Shown here: positions 4,560 through 5,395 of the stretch, piece by piece
How positions within the stretch are numbered: position 1 is the first letter of the stretch
How the letters are laid out: each line of letters begins with the position of its first letter
From: Bacteroidales bacterium
GTDB taxonomy: Bacteria > Bacteroidota > Bacteroidia > Bacteroidales > VadinHA17
Reading direction: 5' to 3'
Assembly (NCBI GenBank): GCA_003155705.1
Contig: PMEC01000051.1
Coordinates: 35,681 to 41,075, forward strand
Length of the DNA stretch: 5,395 nt
The notes under the pieces: model-generated
Databases searched by the model: none
What the model was told of the DNA's origin: nothing
Seen by the model: the letters and a program-made list of their open reading frames with translations, nothing else
Position numbers and translations under genes: made by a program

Positions 4560-5395
4560 TTTTCAGTTTTCCTGACTTCTTTTACCTTATTCATCAGTTG
4601 CGCTCTGCTTCTTACATTTGTTTTAATATAGATTCTGTGTGTATGGTCTTTGACCGTTTGAAGACTGATAAATAATTTGTCGGATATTTCCTTGTTGCTT
4701 AGGCCAAAGCAAATCTCACGGATTATATCGGATTCACGGGGAGAGACCTCGAATTTTTTACAGAAATCATCAAACGATATATTTACCAAAGGTTCATCCT
4801 GAAAGAGTGTTAAAACTGCACCATAACTCAAATAAACTGGCAGGAATGTATTCCCGGCAAAAAAAGAAAAGATAAACACCATCCCGATAAAAAATTCACT
4901 CTGATATAATAATAAAGCAATCGCTTGTAAAATCATAAGTACAATCATCGTAAATGCAGCTATCCTGTTTTCAATTCTGAACAGGACAGTTCTGTTTTGT
5001 CCGGGAAACAACATTATTATTGAAGCGACAATTGTGTACAGGAGATTCAGTATAATGAAATAGTATTTTACCAGTGATACAGGTTTCATTCCTGCATTTT
5101 GGGAAATCATATAGCCGATGCCAAGTATTAGCAGAAAATTTAAAAGTAGAAAAGAAAATACAAACCAGTTGTTGCTTTTTCTGCCTGAAATCTCAAGGGC
5201 GAATTTTATAAGCATCATCCAGGCAAAAACAAGAAAAGGTAACCCCATTAGCAGCGAAATATCTGTAAATCTGCCTATTGATTCCGGAGAAACATAGTCT
5301 GTCAGGAATGTTTTAATTACAAGTTGGCCCCAAATACCATAAAAGCCGAAAGTAAAAATGAAAACCTGAAAATACAAAAGCGTCGAGAAGAATCC
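4556..5395 (-). CDS. Membrane-integrated LuxR-family transcriptional regulator, N terminus beyond the window
   Basis: The minus-strand frame is open from the right edge to a TAA at 4558-4556, giving 279 visible residues. The frame continues upstream of the first possible TTG start (5377) as GFFSTL, with no ATG in a convincing place, so the true start most likely lies outside the window. The visible N-terminal 200 or so residues form about six hydrophobic spans (for example LLMGLPFLVFAWMMLI, FVFSFLLLNFLLILGIGYM and FFIGMVFIFSFFAG). A short linker follows, then a C-terminal LuxR/GerE helix-turn-helix at about 215-273: VSPRESDIIREICFGLSNKEIS, then LFISLQTVKDHTHRIYIKTNVRSR. The domain has the family's usual shape, with the SPRE start, the LSNKEIS helix and TVKDHTHRIY as the recognition helix. 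Proteins with a multi-span membrane domain fused to this DNA-binding domain occur in Bacteroidota; their ligands are mostly unknown. It would act at the inner membrane with the DNA-binding domain in the cytoplasm. Its target is not indicated, and being convergent to the thiamin cluster is not evidence that it controls that cluster. Confidence 0.88.
   Translation of the reverse strand, partial: GFFSTLLYFQVFIFTFGFYGIWGQLVIKTFLTDYVSPESIGRFTDISLLMGLPFLVFAWMMLIKFALEISGRKSNNWFVFSFLLLNFLLILGIGYMISQNAGMKPVSLVKYYFIILNLLYTIVASIIMLFPGQNRTVLFRIENRIAAFTMIVLMILQAIALLLYQSEFFIGMVFIFSFFAGNTFLPVYLSYGAVLTLFQDEPLVNISFDDFCKKFEVSPRESDIIREICFGLSNKEISDKLFISLQTVKDHTHRIYIKTNVRSRAQLMNKVKEVRKTEN

Noticed and set aside
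5375..5377. TTG at 5377 as the start of the LuxR-type regulator
   Set aside because: The frame stays open to the window edge, and a start here would open directly in a membrane span; the gene is better read as cut by the edge.

Overview
The window reads as chromosomal DNA of a Bacteroidota bacterium, probably Bacteroidales- or Marinilabiliales-like. The evidence is AT-rich sequence, TAnnTTTG-type promoter boxes, weak or absent Shine-Dalgarno sequences, and a TonB-dependent receptor with an N-terminal carboxypeptidase-regulatory-like domain, which is a hallmark of that phylum. The genus cannot be read from the sequence.

Layout: (1) 1-380, minus strand, the N-terminal 126 codons of a conserved hypothetical gene that runs off the left edge. 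(2) 381-701, a divergent intergenic region with a perfect 11-bp dyad (408-440), a TAnnTTTG promoter box (529-536), a TPP (thiamin pyrophosphate) riboswitch aptamer (about 545-622) and a downstream leader that can fold over the start codon of the next gene. (3) 702-4559, plus strand, a three-gene thiamin acquisition cluster: an outer-membrane TonB-dependent receptor (Omr1 type), a PnuC-family inner-membrane carrier (PnuT type) and thiamin pyrophosphokinase (Tnr3/ThiN type). (4) 4556-5395, minus strand, a membrane-integrated LuxR-type transcriptional regulator that runs off the right edge and overlaps the kinase gene tail to tail by 4 bp.

The three plus-strand genes form a coherent pathway. The receptor brings thiamin or a phosphorylated form across the outer membrane using TonB energy. 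The PnuT-like carrier moves thiamin across the inner membrane, and the kinase pyrophosphorylates it to TPP, which traps it. TPP is also the ligand of the riboswitch at the head of the cluster, so the product should feed back on its own uptake. The omr1-pnuT-tnr3 arrangement under a THI box is known from comparative genomics of Bacteroidetes, so the system is not new. The less ordinary parts are the details: a leader helix that pairs up to the A of the receptor AUG, repeats in the leader complementary to the aptamer's 5' flank, an odd purine-rich insert in the carrier's cytoplasmic loop, a possible private promoter for the kinase, and the interlocked stop codons at the 3' end. I found no mobile element, CRISPR array, tRNA or rRNA.
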